Notes under the pieces: model-generated
What the model was told of the DNA's origin: nothing
The model's input: the letters and a program-made list of their open reading frames with translations, nothing else
Databases searched by the model: none
Made by a program: the position numbers and the translations under genes
Source of the DNA: Acinetobacter albensis
GTDB lineage: Bacteria; Pseudomonadota; Gammaproteobacteria; Pseudomonadales; Moraxellaceae
DNA length: 64,000 nucleotides
Direction of reading: 5' to 3'
NCBI RefSeq assembly: GCF_900095025.1
Contig: NZ_FMBK01000007.1
Coordinates: 1-64,000, forward strand
In this document: piece by piece, positions 55,529 to 64,000 of the stretch
How the letters are laid out: each line of letters starts with the position of its first letter
Position numbering within the stretch: the first letter of the stretch is position 1

Positions 55529-56554
55529 TTACTTAACGGCTTTACCAGCTTTGAAGTTTGCAAGAACTTGTGCACGTTCTTTATCTGACATTGAAATCAG
55601 GCCTGCTTTTTCCAACTTAGAGCCTTTACCAGACACTTTTTTGCTGTTAAAGAATTCAGTAAATTCTTTTAAGCCTTTGATTGATTTAAGATGCTCACCT
55701 TTCACGTAAAAGAACAATGGACGTGATACAGGATAAGAACCATTCAAAATTGTTTTCTCAGATGGCGCTACATTATTTACAGTTGCTACACGCAATTTGT
55801 CACGATTTTGATCATAGAAACCTAAACCAAATACACCCACCGCATTTGGCGATGTTTTTAAACGTGCCAATGTTTCTGTGTAATCACCCGCAATTTCAAT
55901 TACTTTACCGTCTTTACGGAAAGTAGAACATGCTTTCTTTTGTGCATCTTTATCTAAAGCTTTAATTGCTGCATATGCTTCACAACCAGCATCGACCATT
56001 TTCTCTTGGAACACTTCACGTGTACCGTGGTTTGATGCAGGAATAACCAAAGTAATTGCTTCATTTGGAAGAGATTTATCAATCTGGTTCCAACGCGTAT
56101 ATGGATTTGCAACCATTTTACCGTTTGAAGGAAGCTCAGCTGCCAATGCTGCAAATACATGTTGAGGACGTAGTTTATATGCAGCTTTAGTTGAATTAGA
56201 CGCAAATACGATGCCGTCATAGCCTATTTTAATTTCTAATACTTGGCTTACACCGGCTTTTTTACAAGCTGCTAATTCAGTATCTTTAATTTTACGAGAT
56301 GCATTGGCGATATCGATTGTGTTATCACCTACACCTTGACAGAATTGCTTTAAACCACCAGAAGTACCACCAGAGCCAACCACAGGTGTTTTAAACTGAG
56401 GAAAATTATTACCAAATTCTTCAGCGACAATACTTGCGTATGGTAAAACTGTTGAAGAACCAGCAATCTGGATCGTGTCACGAGCTGCATTTGCGGTTGT
56501 CGCTGCAACTGCCCCTGAAACTGCTAAAGCAAGTGCGATGTAATTTAAGCGCAT
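55529..56554 (-). CDS. pstS: Phosphate-binding protein PstS
   Basis: A 341-residue periplasmic phosphate-binding protein. A signal peptide (residues 1-23, ending TANAA) precedes the mature protein. Phosphate ligands are expected in IAGSSTVLPY near residue 31 and in VGSGGTSGGLKQFC near 60. HGTREVFQEK further on carries the conserved arginine. It is the first gene of pstSCAB. A run of Pho-box-like repeats lies about 95 bases upstream, which indicates PhoB control under phosphate starvation. Confidence 0.95.
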   Translation of the reverse strand: MRLNYIALALAVSGAVAATTANAARDTIQIAGSSTVLPYASIVAEEFGNNFPQFKTPVVGSGGTSGGLKQFCQGVGDNTIDIANASRKIKDTELAACKKAGVSQVLEIKIGYDGIVFASNSTKAAYKLRPQHVFAALAAELPSNGKMVANPYTRWNQIDKSLPNEAITLVIPASNHGTREVFQEKMVDAGCEAYAAIKALDKDAQKKACSTFRKDGKVIEIAGDYTETLARLKTSPNAVGVFGLGFYDQNRDKLRVATVNNVAPSEKTILNGSYPVSRPLFFYVKGEHLKSIKGLKEFTEFFNSKKVSGKGSKLEKAGLISMSDKERAQVLANFKAGKAVK

Positions 56555-56646
56555 TCTGTTCTCTCTTAATTTAGATGCAATTTGAAAGTCCGTAACTTTT
56601 TTATAAAGTTTTGTACTTTTTCGATAACAGCATTTTGATTTTATAA

Positions 56647-56686
56647 TATGACAATCAAGTTACAGCTAGATGACGTTTTAATGATA
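56647..56686 (-). promoter_or_regulatory. Pho box array upstream of pstS
   Basis: On the minus strand four 7-base units repeat with an 11-base period: TATCATT (56680-56686), CGTCATC (56669-56675), TGTAACT (56658-56664) and TGTCATA (56647-56653). The consensus PhoB unit is (C/T)TGTCAT-like with the same 11-base period, so this matches two adjacent Pho boxes. It ends about 93 bases before the pstS start. Confidence 0.75.
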
Positions 56687-56925
56687 ATTGATTAAAGGCT
56701 TTTTATTGACTAAATAAATGATGTGAATGAGACGCTTATAGATTTTTTAAAAGCTTAAATTTTTATAATTAGTTTTTGGAAAATGTAACTATTCATTTAA
56801 ATTTATTGAAACAAGCATTTTTATTGGTGTAATAACTGCCATTTTTATTCTAAATTTTAATCTTTAAATCCCTATAAATTCCATTTGGAAGCATTTATCC
56901 ATACCCTTTAAATTTGTTGAATTAA

Positions 56926-56954
56926 AAAAAGAGGCTAAATTTAGCCTCTTTTTT
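56926..56954. terminator. Terminator downstream of the MFS transporter gene
   Basis: AAAAAGAGGCTAAA pairs with TTTAGCCTCTTTTT as a perfect palindrome with A and T runs on both sides, about 33 bases past the MFS gene stop. Confidence 0.92.
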
Positions 56955-56986
56955 AACGATACCAATTGGAAAGCGTATTCTATTTT

Positions 56987-58372
56987 TCAATCAGCAGTTT
57001 GAACAATGTTCAGGTCTTGATTTGGTTTTGACTGTTGATACTTAATTAGACTTACACAGAATAAAGCCAAGATTAATGGCCCGCCCAAGGCAAAAAAGTA
57101 TCCCGTAACCCCATAACTATTCAGAATTAAGCCACCGATAGCCGAACCAATAATAGCACCCATCCGCCCCATACCAATTGCCCAACCTGTTGCAGTCGCA
57201 CGGACTGTGGTCGGATATGCAGCAACTACCAAATAATTCAAGGCAAGTTGCTGTCCACCAATTCCAAATCCTGCCAAAGCAATCAAAATAAAGATATAAG
57301 CCCACTGTTGCGTTTCAATCAGCAAACCCAAACCTAAAACGATAGCCAAGCCAGTAATCAGCATAAAAGTTAAAATTTTAGCCGTATTCAATTTAGGCAA
57401 CCAGTATGCCAGTGGCAAAGCAAATACAATAAATGCAGCATTTACAGTCACTGAGGCATAGGGCGCTTGATCTGCTGCAAGACCTGCTTGTTTCAGAATT
57501 GTTGGCAACCACGACAACAACATGAACCAAGCAATCCAGTTAAAAAAGTAAGTTCCCCATACCCCAAGCGTTGTACGTGCAAGCCCATTTTGAAACAAAA
57601 CAGCCAATTTAGCTTTTTCAACTTGATTGGCTGGAATTTTTGGTTGATCTATTGGAATAAAATCAACAGGTTGAGGTGAAATTTTATTTAAAATTCTTTG
57701 AATAGTCGCATGGGATGACGCTTTAGAATTCTGCGCCAAATACTCTAATGATTCTGGTAATAAAAAATACAATATAAACAGCAAAATAAGGGGTAGAACT
57801 CCACCAATTAAATAAATCCCTTGCCAACCTAAAATAGGTAAAATTTTTGCTGCTAACAATCCACCACACATCGCACCCGCAGGTAAAGCCAACAATACGC
57901 AAGTGGTCACTGTACCTTTGTAACGTTGCGGCGAATATTCAGCAGCCAAAGCAAGTAAAACTGGAGTTGCACCGCCCATACCTAAACCTGCAATCAAGCG
58001 TAAGATAAATATTTGCTCAATATTGGTCACAAAGGCAGTACATAGGGTGGCAATAGAAAATATAGCTGTACAAAAAAGTAAGGTTTTTCTACGCCCTAAT
58101 TTATCTCCCAACAAACCTAACAGCATGGCGCCAATCGTCATACCCACGATGCCAGCAGTTAGAATAGGTGCCAAAGCACCTGCTTGTAAATTAAAATGTT
58201 CTAATAAAGCAGGCGCAGTAAACGCCACTGCTTGAGTATCAAAGCCATCAAATAAGGCAATTGCAAAACAGAGCAATATCACCATCCATTGATAACGCGA
58301 TATTCGTTGATCTATTACTTGTTTAATTAATGATTTTTCATTTGAAATAGATTCCATATTTCTAGTCTTCAT
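56987..58372 (-). CDS. MFS transporter of the aromatic acid:H+ symporter type
   Basis: A 461-residue major facilitator with 12 predicted helices. The first helix carries the DGFDTQAVAF motif and the loop 2-3 motif is GLLGDKLGRRKTLL, both typical of the AAHS family (PcaK, BenK, MhpT). The central loop at about 215-250 is hydrophilic. The neighbours are not catabolic genes, so the substrate (benzoate, hydroxybenzoate or another carboxylate) cannot be named. The start at 58372 gives MKTRNMESISN; the inner Met at residue 6 is an alternative. It is a single gene with its own terminator. Confidence 0.85.
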   Translation of the reverse strand: MKTRNMESISNEKSLIKQVIDQRISRYQWMVILLCFAIALFDGFDTQAVAFTAPALLEHFNLQAGALAPILTAGIVGMTIGAMLLGLLGDKLGRRKTLLFCTAIFSIATLCTAFVTNIEQIFILRLIAGLGMGGATPVLLALAAEYSPQRYKGTVTTCVLLALPAGAMCGGLLAAKILPILGWQGIYLIGGVLPLILLFILYFLLPESLEYLAQNSKASSHATIQRILNKISPQPVDFIPIDQPKIPANQVEKAKLAVLFQNGLARTTLGVWGTYFFNWIAWFMLLSWLPTILKQAGLAADQAPYASVTVNAAFIVFALPLAYWLPKLNTAKILTFMLITGLAIVLGLGLLIETQQWAYIFILIALAGFGIGGQQLALNYLVVAAYPTTVRATATGWAIGMGRMGAIIGSAIGGLILNSYGVTGYFFALGGPLILALFCVSLIKYQQSKPNQDLNIVQTAD

Positions 58373-58473
58373 CCATGATGATCAGACCACTTTAAAACCC
58401 TATAACATGCGGGTCAAACACTTATAAAGTATGTATTTATGCATGATAGTGAAAGTTTTAAATATTTATAGAT

Positions 58474-58505
58474 AAAAAAAAGAGGTCTGAATAGACCTCT
58501 TTTTT
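58474..58505 (-). terminator. Terminator of the dat-ddc operon
   Basis: AGAGGTCT pairs with AGACCTCT around GAAT, flanked by A and T runs, about 20 bases beyond the ddc stop codon. Confidence 0.9.
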
Positions 58506-58519
58506 ATACAACCATGACA

Positions 58520-60052
58520 TTAATCAAGCGCTGTCACATAGCTACCATCAGCAATTGCATCTTTAATACGATCTGCTTCTGCTAACACAAGTTTCAGCAA
58601 AGATTTTACGTTGTCTAAAGTTGCAACTGGACTTAAAGTGGTCATTTTCAATGATTGATTTTGACCCACTTTTGTTACACCAATATTCGCTTCGCCACGT
58701 GCAAACAATTCATCTGCTACGTTTTGATTCAATGTATCCAGTAACTCTGTTGGATACCCTTCAGGAATCACACGGAACAATACTGAGGCAAATTGTGGAT
58801 CAACCAACATTTCTAAACCATCAGTTGTATTGATGTAGTCAGCCACTTCACGCGTCAATTTCACACCATGGTCAATCATTGAACCATAAAGTTCCTCACC
58901 TAATGCTTCAACGGTCATCCATAATTTTAATGCATCAAAACGGCGTGTCGTCTGTAATGACTTAGACACCAGATTCGGCACACCATGTTCTTCATCATAC
59001 GCAGAGTTTAAATACTCAGCCTCATAATGCATAAAACGATAATTGGCTTCATCTTTAAGTAAGAATGCACCGCACGAAATGGTTTGGAAATAATGCTTAT
59101 GAAAATCAAGTGTAATCGAGTCAGACAACTCAATACCATCTAACATGTCACGATAGTCATTTGAAAGAATAAGTGCACCACCCCATGCCGCATCAATATG
59201 CATCCACGCGCCATATTTATTAGTGATTTCACGTACTTTTTTCAATGGATCAATTGCGCCAGCATCAGTTGTACCCGCAGTCGCAACTACGCATGCTACG
59301 ATTTTACCTGCTGCCTGAAGATCAGCCATGGTTTTATCCAAAGCATCCATATCCATTTGTGCATTTTTGTTCACAGGAACAGTCACAACCGACTGGAAAC
59401 CCATGCCCATCATCGCCATATTCTTTTGCACAGAAAAGTGTGCATTTTCAGAACAAATGACTTTGACATTGCGCATGGCATCCGCAGGAATACCATCACG
59501 CTGAACAGACCACGGCTGACCGTTTTCGTCTTTCCAGTTTTTAGCAATACATGCATCACGTGCGAGCAATACACCCATCAAGTTTGACTGCGTACCACCA
59601 GAAGTAAACACACCGGCTTGACCAGCACCATAGCCAACTTTTTGGCGTAGCCAGTCAATCAGCTGTACTTCCATCAAAGAACCCGCAGGACTTTGATCCC
59701 AAGAGTCCATGGATTGATTGGTTGCGTTAATCAGTACTTCCGCAATTTGGCTCGTCACCATCGTTGGACAATGCAAATGCGCAAGAGAATGCGGATGATG
59801 TACTTTTAAGCTTTTATTTAAGAAAAGCTCCACCATACGATCAAGTGATTTTTGCACCCCCATTCCATCTTTCGAAGGATTGAATGCAATTGCACTACGC
59901 AACTCTTTAATGCTACCGCCAGTGTACATTTTGTCATTTTGTAACCATGCAGAAACGGCATTAACCGCTTCACCCATTGCTGACTGATAGTCAGCAATAG
60001 ATTGTGCATCATTACAGAATAAAGCTTTACGATGTTCTGCAAAATCAACCAT
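58520..60052 (-). CDS. ddc: L-2,4-diaminobutyrate decarboxylase
   Basis: A 510-residue group II PLP-dependent decarboxylase that converts L-2,4-diaminobutyrate to 1,3-diaminopropane. Motifs: [22 protein letters not shown] near residue 82, [33 protein letters not shown] and the PLP lysine in [12 protein letters not shown]. The length matches known Acinetobacter Ddc. Its ATG overlaps the dat stop codon (TAATG), so the two are translationally coupled. 1,3-diaminopropane is the dominant polyamine of Acinetobacter. Confidence 0.96.
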   Translation of the reverse strand: MVDFAEHRKALFCNDAQSIADYQSAMGEAVNAVSAWLQNDKMYTGGSIKELRSAIAFNPSKDGMGVQKSLDRMVELFLNKSLKVHHPHSLAHLHCPTMVTSQIAEVLINATNQSMDSWDQSPAGSLMEVQLIDWLRQKVGYGAGQAGVFTSGGTQSNLMGVLLARDACIAKNWKDENGQPWSVQRDGIPADAMRNVKVICSENAHFSVQKNMAMMGMGFQSVVTVPVNKNAQMDMDALDKTMADLQAAGKIVACVVATAGTTDAGAIDPLKKVREITNKYGAWMHIDAAWGGALILSNDYRDMLDGIELSDSITLDFHKHYFQTISCGAFLLKDEANYRFMHYEAEYLNSAYDEEHGVPNLVSKSLQTTRRFDALKLWMTVEALGEELYGSMIDHGVKLTREVADYINTTDGLEMLVDPQFASVLFRVIPEGYPTELLDTLNQNVADELFARGEANIGVTKVGQNQSLKMTTLSPVATLDNVKSLLKLVLAEADRIKDAIADGSYVTALD

Positions 60053-61425
60053 TATGCGCCTCGAGTTGCTACAAGTGCTTCAGCAAGTGCTTTCTTGAAA
60101 CGAGCAACCGCTTCAATACACTCCTCATGGGTAATGATCAACGGACAAAGTAAACGAATCACTGTACCGTTACGACCACCCTTTTCCAACAATAGTTTGT
60201 TGTCAAAGCAAGCAGCTTGAATTGCAGCAGCCAACTGACCATCACCAGGTAATGAACCCATGTGGTCTGCCTTTTGACGTTCATCTACAATTTCAACACC
60301 TAGCATTAAACCACGACCACGTACGTTACCAATACATGGAAATTCTACTGCTAACTTTTTAAACTCAGCTTGTAGGAAATCACCACGTTCTTGGGCATTT
60401 TGTGCCAAGTTTTGCTCTTTAATCGTGTTAATCGTTGCAAGCCCTGTACCCATCGCCAATTGGTTACCACGGAATGTACCCGTGTGACCTGCTGGCTGCC
60501 ATGCATCAAACTTACGCTTAATACCCAGTACTGCAAGCGGTAAACTACCACCTACTGCTTTAGACATAACCACGACATCAGGCTCAATCCCAGCATGCTC
60601 AAAAGCAAACATTTTGCCTGAACGCGCAAAACCGGCTTGAACTTCGTCAAGAATCAGCACGATGTTGTGTTTTTCAGTCACTTCACGAATTTTTTTCAAC
60701 CATTTGGTCGGTGCAGTCACGACACCACCTTCTCCTTGAATCGCTTCAAGAATCACGGCTGCAGGCTTAGTTACACCACTTTCTACATCTTCAATAAAAT
60801 TTTCGAAGTAATACGTTAAGGCATCTACTCCCGCTTCGCCGCCTAAACCCAGTGGGCAACGATATTCATGTGGATAAGGCATGAACTGTACGCCTGGCAT
60901 GAGACCATTCACTGAGTTTTTAGCAGATAAATTACCAGTCATGGCTAAAGCACCATGCGTCATACCGTGATAACCGCCAGAGAAGCTGATCACTGTATTA
61001 CGACCTGTATAGGTCTTGGCTAATTTAATGGCTGCTTCTGTACCATCTGCACCAGATGGACCACAGAACTGTAAACAATACTCAGCCTTACCACCCGGTA
61101 ACTGCTCAAGTAAAGCTTCAGTAAAAGCATCTTTTAAAGGCGTTGTTAAATCCAAAGTATGCAATGGGAGACCACTTGCAAGTGTATCTTGAATACTTTG
61201 AATCACTGCAGGATGATTATGGCCCAAAGCCAAAGTTCCTGCACCAGCCAAACAATCGAGGTACTCTGTACCTTCAACATCAGTAACCCAACAGCCTAAA
61301 GCTTTTGCTATTGCCAACGGTAATTTACGTGGATAGCTACGAACATTAGATTCCATCTGACTTTGGCGAGTCAAATAGTATTCGTTAGTAGAATTAGGGG
61401 CAGGATTTACAGAAGAAACGCTCAT
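60052..61425 (-). CDS. dat: L-2,4-diaminobutyrate:2-oxoglutarate aminotransferase
   Basis: A 457-residue class III aminotransferase that makes L-2,4-diaminobutyrate from aspartate semialdehyde with glutamate as amino donor. Motifs: [89 protein letters not shown] and the PLP lysine in [16 protein letters not shown]. It is the first gene of the dat-ddc operon. Related siderophore-type Dat enzymes exist, but the adjacent ddc fixes the polyamine role. Confidence 0.96.
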   Translation of the reverse strand: MSVSSVNPAPNSTNEYYLTRQSQMESNVRSYPRKLPLAIAKALGCWVTDVEGTEYLDCLAGAGTLALGHNHPAVIQSIQDTLASGLPLHTLDLTTPLKDAFTEALLEQLPGGKAEYCLQFCGPSGADGTEAAIKLAKTYTGRNTVISFSGGYHGMTHGALAMTGNLSAKNSVNGLMPGVQFMPYPHEYRCPLGLGGEAGVDALTYYFENFIEDVESGVTKPAAVILEAIQGEGGVVTAPTKWLKKIREVTEKHNIVLILDEVQAGFARSGKMFAFEHAGIEPDVVVMSKAVGGSLPLAVLGIKRKFDAWQPAGHTGTFRGNQLAMGTGLATINTIKEQNLAQNAQERGDFLQAEFKKLAVEFPCIGNVRGRGLMLGVEIVDERQKADHMGSLPGDGQLAAAIQAACFDNKLLLEKGGRNGTVIRLLCPLIITHEECIEAVARFKKALAEALVATRGA

Positions 61426-61898
61426 ATCGAATTACCATCTCTGATATGGGTTGAAAGAAATAAGTCGGGTGACTTTTGGTCTGTTGACTCGGTGCTTTAT
61501 AGGTTCTAGTCAGACTTAATTTTGTTTGCCATGACTAGAGGGCGGATGATACCGAATTTTGATGGAAAATAAACAACTTTCGATATTTTTATATCCTAAT
61601 TTCATCGAAAAAATTTTAGGATAATCTGTAGGTTGAATTATCATCTTACATTGTGACAGGAGAAAGAAAACCTTATTTTTTTATGCTTTTATTAAGCAAA
61701 TGATAGAATAAAATAAAAATATATTTATAATTCAACCTAAGATATTCATTTATTTAACATTTTATCATTCATAAATCTTTATCGATTTTAATTTATTTTT
61801 ACAATCCCACCACAAAGTCTACTGAAATTCACCATAAACACACTTTAAGATAAACTTATATTGCATCCCATATTACTTACAAAAAATAGGTTAAAAAA
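61426..61898. other. Divergent intergenic region between dat and the SIMPL gene
   Basis: About 470 AT-rich bases without a credible gene, holding promoters for dat (minus) and the SIMPL gene (plus). The 13-base sequence TAGGTTGAATTAT at 61629-61641 recurs as its exact reverse complement at 61727-61739. I cannot name its function. Confidence 0.5.
61629..61739. repeat. Widely spaced 13-bp inverted repeat
   Basis: TAGGTTGAATTAT (61629-61641) and ATAATTCAACCTA (61727-61739) are exact reverse complements separated by 85 bases. It may be a pair of regulator sites, a looped operator or the ends of a decayed small insertion. Confidence 0.5.
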
Positions 61899-62603
61899 AT
61901 GCGTTATTTAACAACTCCTACCCTAGTTTTAGCTTGTGCATTAAGTACTTCTGCTTTTGCTCAACAAAATGAAGCTTTAAATTATAATATCGTCAATGTT
62001 CAAGCTGAAGCTGCACGTCAAGTATCTAATGATGAAATGCACGCAATTTTGTACATTGAAAAAAGTAACAAACAACCTGCTGAACTTGCTTCTCAAATTA
62101 CCCAACTCATGAATCAAGCCATGATGCTGGCAAAAAAATATCCGCAGGTTAAAGTTGAAACAGGTTCGCAAACAACTTATCCAGTGTATGACAATGAAAA
62201 TCGTAAGCTGAAAGAATGGCGTGGTCGTGCAGAAGTGCAAATAGAAAGTACAGATTTTAAAGCTGCAAGCCAACTGGTGAGTGAACTACAACAAAACTTT
62301 CAAACTGAATCAATTAACTTTACCGTATCGGATGCACAGCGCAAAAAAGTTGAAAATGAATTGATGATTGAAGCATCAAAAAACTTTCAACAACGCGCAC
62401 AAATGCTCAGTCAAGCTTGGAGTAAGTCAGGTTACAACTTGGTCAATTTAAACCTCAATACCAGTAACAATTATCCACAACCTATGATGATGCGTGCCAG
62501 TATGGCTAAGTTTTCAGGCGCTGAAGCTGCCGATGCTCAGAATGTTGCTGCGGGAGAATCTAAAATCACTGTCAATGCAAATGGTACCATTCAGTTTAAA
62601 TAA
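61899..62603 (+). CDS. SIMPL (DUF541) domain periplasmic protein
   Basis: A 234-residue exported protein with a signal peptide ending TSAFAQQ at about residue 22. The rest is a SIMPL/DUF541 domain: NIVNVQAEAARQVSNDEMHAILYIE at the start, YPQVKVETGSQTTYPVYDNE, EWRGRAEVQIESTDF and the C-terminal ITVNANGTIQF, all typical. Such proteins form periplasmic or outer-membrane assemblies; their role (stress response in some) is unclear. A single gene with its own terminator. Confidence 0.88.
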   Translation: MRYLTTPTLVLACALSTSAFAQQNEALNYNIVNVQAEAARQVSNDEMHAILYIEKSNKQPAELASQITQLMNQAMMLAKKYPQVKVETGSQTTYPVYDNENRKLKEWRGRAEVQIESTDFKAASQLVSELQQNFQTESINFTVSDAQRKKVENELMIEASKNFQQRAQMLSQAWSKSGYNLVNLNLNTSNNYPQPMMMRASMAKFSGAEAADAQNVAAGESKITVNANGTIQFK

Positions 62604-62629
62604 GCCATTTAGACCCACGATGCTTCATC

Positions 62630-62657
62630 AAAAAGACCACAAAACTGTGGTCTTTTT
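62630..62657 (+). terminator. Terminator after the SIMPL gene
   Basis: AAAAAGACCACA pairs with TGTGGTCTTTTT around a short loop, ending in T. Confidence 0.9.
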
Positions 62658-62720
62658 CTATGTAGAAATGCGAAAGTTCTGATAAATTAGCGCGTTATTT
62701 TTATTTTTATCTCCACTTTT

Positions 62721-63317
62721 ATGGACTTCACTGAATTAAATCTGCACCTTTTTGAATGGTTTAATGCCTCAAATCATGCCCATGAGATGACCATTCGCTT
62801 TGCAATTTTCATCGCCAATGATTTATTTTATATTATGCTACTTTTTTTTGGTTTTTATTGGCTTAGAGGAAATTTTGCCATTAAAAAACAGATTGTTAAA
62901 GCATTTATTTTCACGACTGTGGCACTTTTAATTAGTCAAATTATTTCTCACAGCTTTTATCACCCACGCCCTTTTGTGATGGAAGTAGGACGTACCTTAA
63001 TTTACCACTCGCCCAATGGTTCTTTTCCCAGCGACCACATGCTGATTTTTAGTACGATTGCCTTTTCATACTTTTTCTCAGAAAAACGTAGTCTTGGGAT
63101 CATATTAATTTTATTGGCTTGGCTAGTGGCTTGGTCACGTGTTTATTTAGGTGTACATTTTCCTTTAGATATGTTGGGTGCTTTTTCCCTTGCTTTTATA
63201 TTGAATTTCTTTGGTTTAGCTTTATGGAATCGATTCAAAATAACGATTATAGAATTTGTACTTAAAATCCATCATGCTGTATTTAAACCCTTTATCAAAA
63301 AAGGCTATGTAAAATAA
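62721..63317 (+). CDS. PAP2-family phosphatase, probable undecaprenyl-diphosphatase
   Basis: A 198-residue membrane phosphatase with about five or six helices. The three PAP2 motifs are present: HPRPF (motif 1, with its Arg-Pro), PSDH in GSFPSDHMLIFST (motif 2) and SRVYLGVHFPLD (motif 3, catalytic His and Asp). The form and length fit BcrC-type undecaprenyl pyrophosphate phosphatases, which recycle the lipid carrier of cell-wall synthesis; other lipid phosphate substrates are possible. It is a single gene. Confidence 0.88.
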   Translation: MDFTELNLHLFEWFNASNHAHEMTIRFAIFIANDLFYIMLLFFGFYWLRGNFAIKKQIVKAFIFTTVALLISQIISHSFYHPRPFVMEVGRTLIYHSPNGSFPSDHMLIFSTIAFSYFFSEKRSLGIILILLAWLVAWSRVYLGVHFPLDMLGAFSLAFILNFFGLALWNRFKITIIEFVLKIHHAVFKPFIKKGYVK

Positions 63318-63331
63318 TTCTAATATGTATA

Positions 63332-63362
63332 AAAAAAACCACTCTAGAGTGGGTTTTTTTAT
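63332..63362. terminator. Terminator between the PAP2 gene and proB
   Basis: ACCACTCT pairs with AGAGTGGGT around the centre, with an A run before and a T run after, so it can serve both converging genes. Confidence 0.85.
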
Positions 63363-63380
63363 ACGAACAGTTTTAGTACA

Positions 63381-64000
63381 TTAGTAAATCGCCATGTGGT
63401 TGCGATGGATCATTTCTAAAGAACGCGCTTCACCTAAAACCTGATGCACTTTATCTGAAGATAAACCCTTCACAATTTCAGCTGAACGCGAACTAAAATT
63501 GACACGACCAACTGCAATTCGCCCACCATTCGCATCAACACATTCCACTACATCGCCCCGTTCAAAATGACCTTCGACAGCTTTAACCCCTACAGGCAAT
63601 AAACTACGATGATTTTCTTTAATCGCTTTAACTGCGCCATCATCTAAAATCAGACGACCTGCAGTTTGTAAATGTGCAGCAAGCCACTGTTGATGCGCAG
63701 TTATACGGTCATTATCAGTAATAAATAATGTTCCAAGTAACTCACCCGACATTAAACGAGCCAATACTTGGTCACTTTCACCGCTAGCAATTAAAGTTGG
63801 ACAACCCGATTTTGCAGCCAACCGTGCAGCACGCACTTTGGTTAACATGCCACCACGACCAAACTTCCCACCCCCACCTGCCATATCAAACAGGCTTTCA
63901 TCCAAAGCACGAACTGTATGGAACAGCTTCGCATTTGGATTTGAACGGGGATCAGAATCAAACATGCCTTGTTGATCAGTCAAAATAATCAACAAATCCG
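63381..64000 (-). CDS. proB: Glutamate 5-kinase, C-terminal part (runs off the window)
   Basis: About the last 205 residues of glutamate 5-kinase, the first enzyme of proline synthesis. The reading frame continues past the window end, so the N-terminus is missing here. Visible are [50 protein letters not shown] (the kinase C-terminal part) and the PUA domain from about [14 protein letters not shown] to the end. The two-domain form with PUA is the usual bacterial one. The terminator at 63332 follows its stop. Confidence 0.95.
   Translation of the reverse strand, partial: DLLIILTDQQGMFDSDPRSNPNAKLFHTVRALDESLFDMAGGGGKFGRGGMLTKVRAARLAAKSGCPTLIASGESDQVLARLMSGELLGTLFITDNDRITAHQQWLAAHLQTAGRLILDDGAVKAIKENHRSLLPVGVKAVEGHFERGDVVECVDANGGRIAVGRVNFSSRSAEIVKGLSSDKVHQVLGEARSLEMIHRNHMAIY

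Larger units (their letters stand above)
56555..56986. other. Intergenic region between pstS and the MFS gene
   Basis: More than 400 bases without a gene. It holds the pstS promoter with the Pho boxes at 56647-56686 and, at the right, the terminator of the MFS transporter gene at 56926-56954. The part between is AT-rich and I see nothing else in it. Confidence 0.65.

Overview
The window looks like chromosome of an Acinetobacter species or a close Moraxellaceae relative. The DNA is AT-rich. Gene content and order are those I know from Acinetobacter: the dat-ddc pair for 1,3-diaminopropane, the MoxR/DUF58/TgpA cluster, efp divergent from epmB, an insert-bearing AmpG followed by gloA, two MCR_0457-family proteins before a D,D-carboxypeptidase, nudix-mnmA-hflD-purB, and pstSCAB with long permeases. 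This is inferred from protein resemblance; no 16S rRNA gene is present.

Layout. 1-3.2 kb: a three-gene minus-strand operon with a TelA-family toxic-anion-resistance protein and two uncharacterised partners. 3.8-7.9 kb: an aspartate/C4-dicarboxylate module (SDF symporter, LysR regulator, aspartate ammonia-lyase); the same 15-bp palindrome of LysR-box form lies upstream of the symporter and between lysR and aspA. 8.07-18.17 kb: an integrated island bounded by 15-bp direct repeats, one of which is the 3' end of a tRNA-Val(GAC) gene. 18.2-30.7 kb: TgpA/DUF58/MoxR, cstA-ybdD, EF-P with its lysine-modifying enzyme EpmB, a PilZ-like protein overlapping a FimX-like REC/PAS/EAL protein, and ribosomal protein L31. 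30.9-49.2 kb: an SBF-like transporter, gloA, an AmpG carrying an Ig-like insert, a Lon-like protease, grxD, argD, nlpD-surE, dacC, a gamma carbonic anhydrase, mnmA, hflD and purB. 49.2-64 kb: small membrane proteins, sohB, the pst phosphate operon with a Pho box, an aromatic-acid-type MFS transporter, ddc/dat, a SIMPL protein, a PAP2 phosphatase and the 3' part of proB.

The island is the accessory part. Its core is a tyrosine integrase, a phage-type HTH regulator with repeated operator-like motifs, an AlpA-type regulator and a probable gene II/X-family rolling-circle replication protein. No capsid, packaging or conjugation gene is visible, so it resembles a satellite-type element more than a prophage or ICE. 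Its cargo is a two-gene radical SAM + SDR cassette, a stand-alone SIR2-domain protein (a domain common in anti-phage NADases), a small serine recombinase overlapping a membrane-protein gene, a 57-codon ORF and a lipoprotein. The radical SAM/SDR pair next to the SIR2 gene is the best candidate here for an undescribed defence or modification system; its function cannot be deduced from sequence alone.
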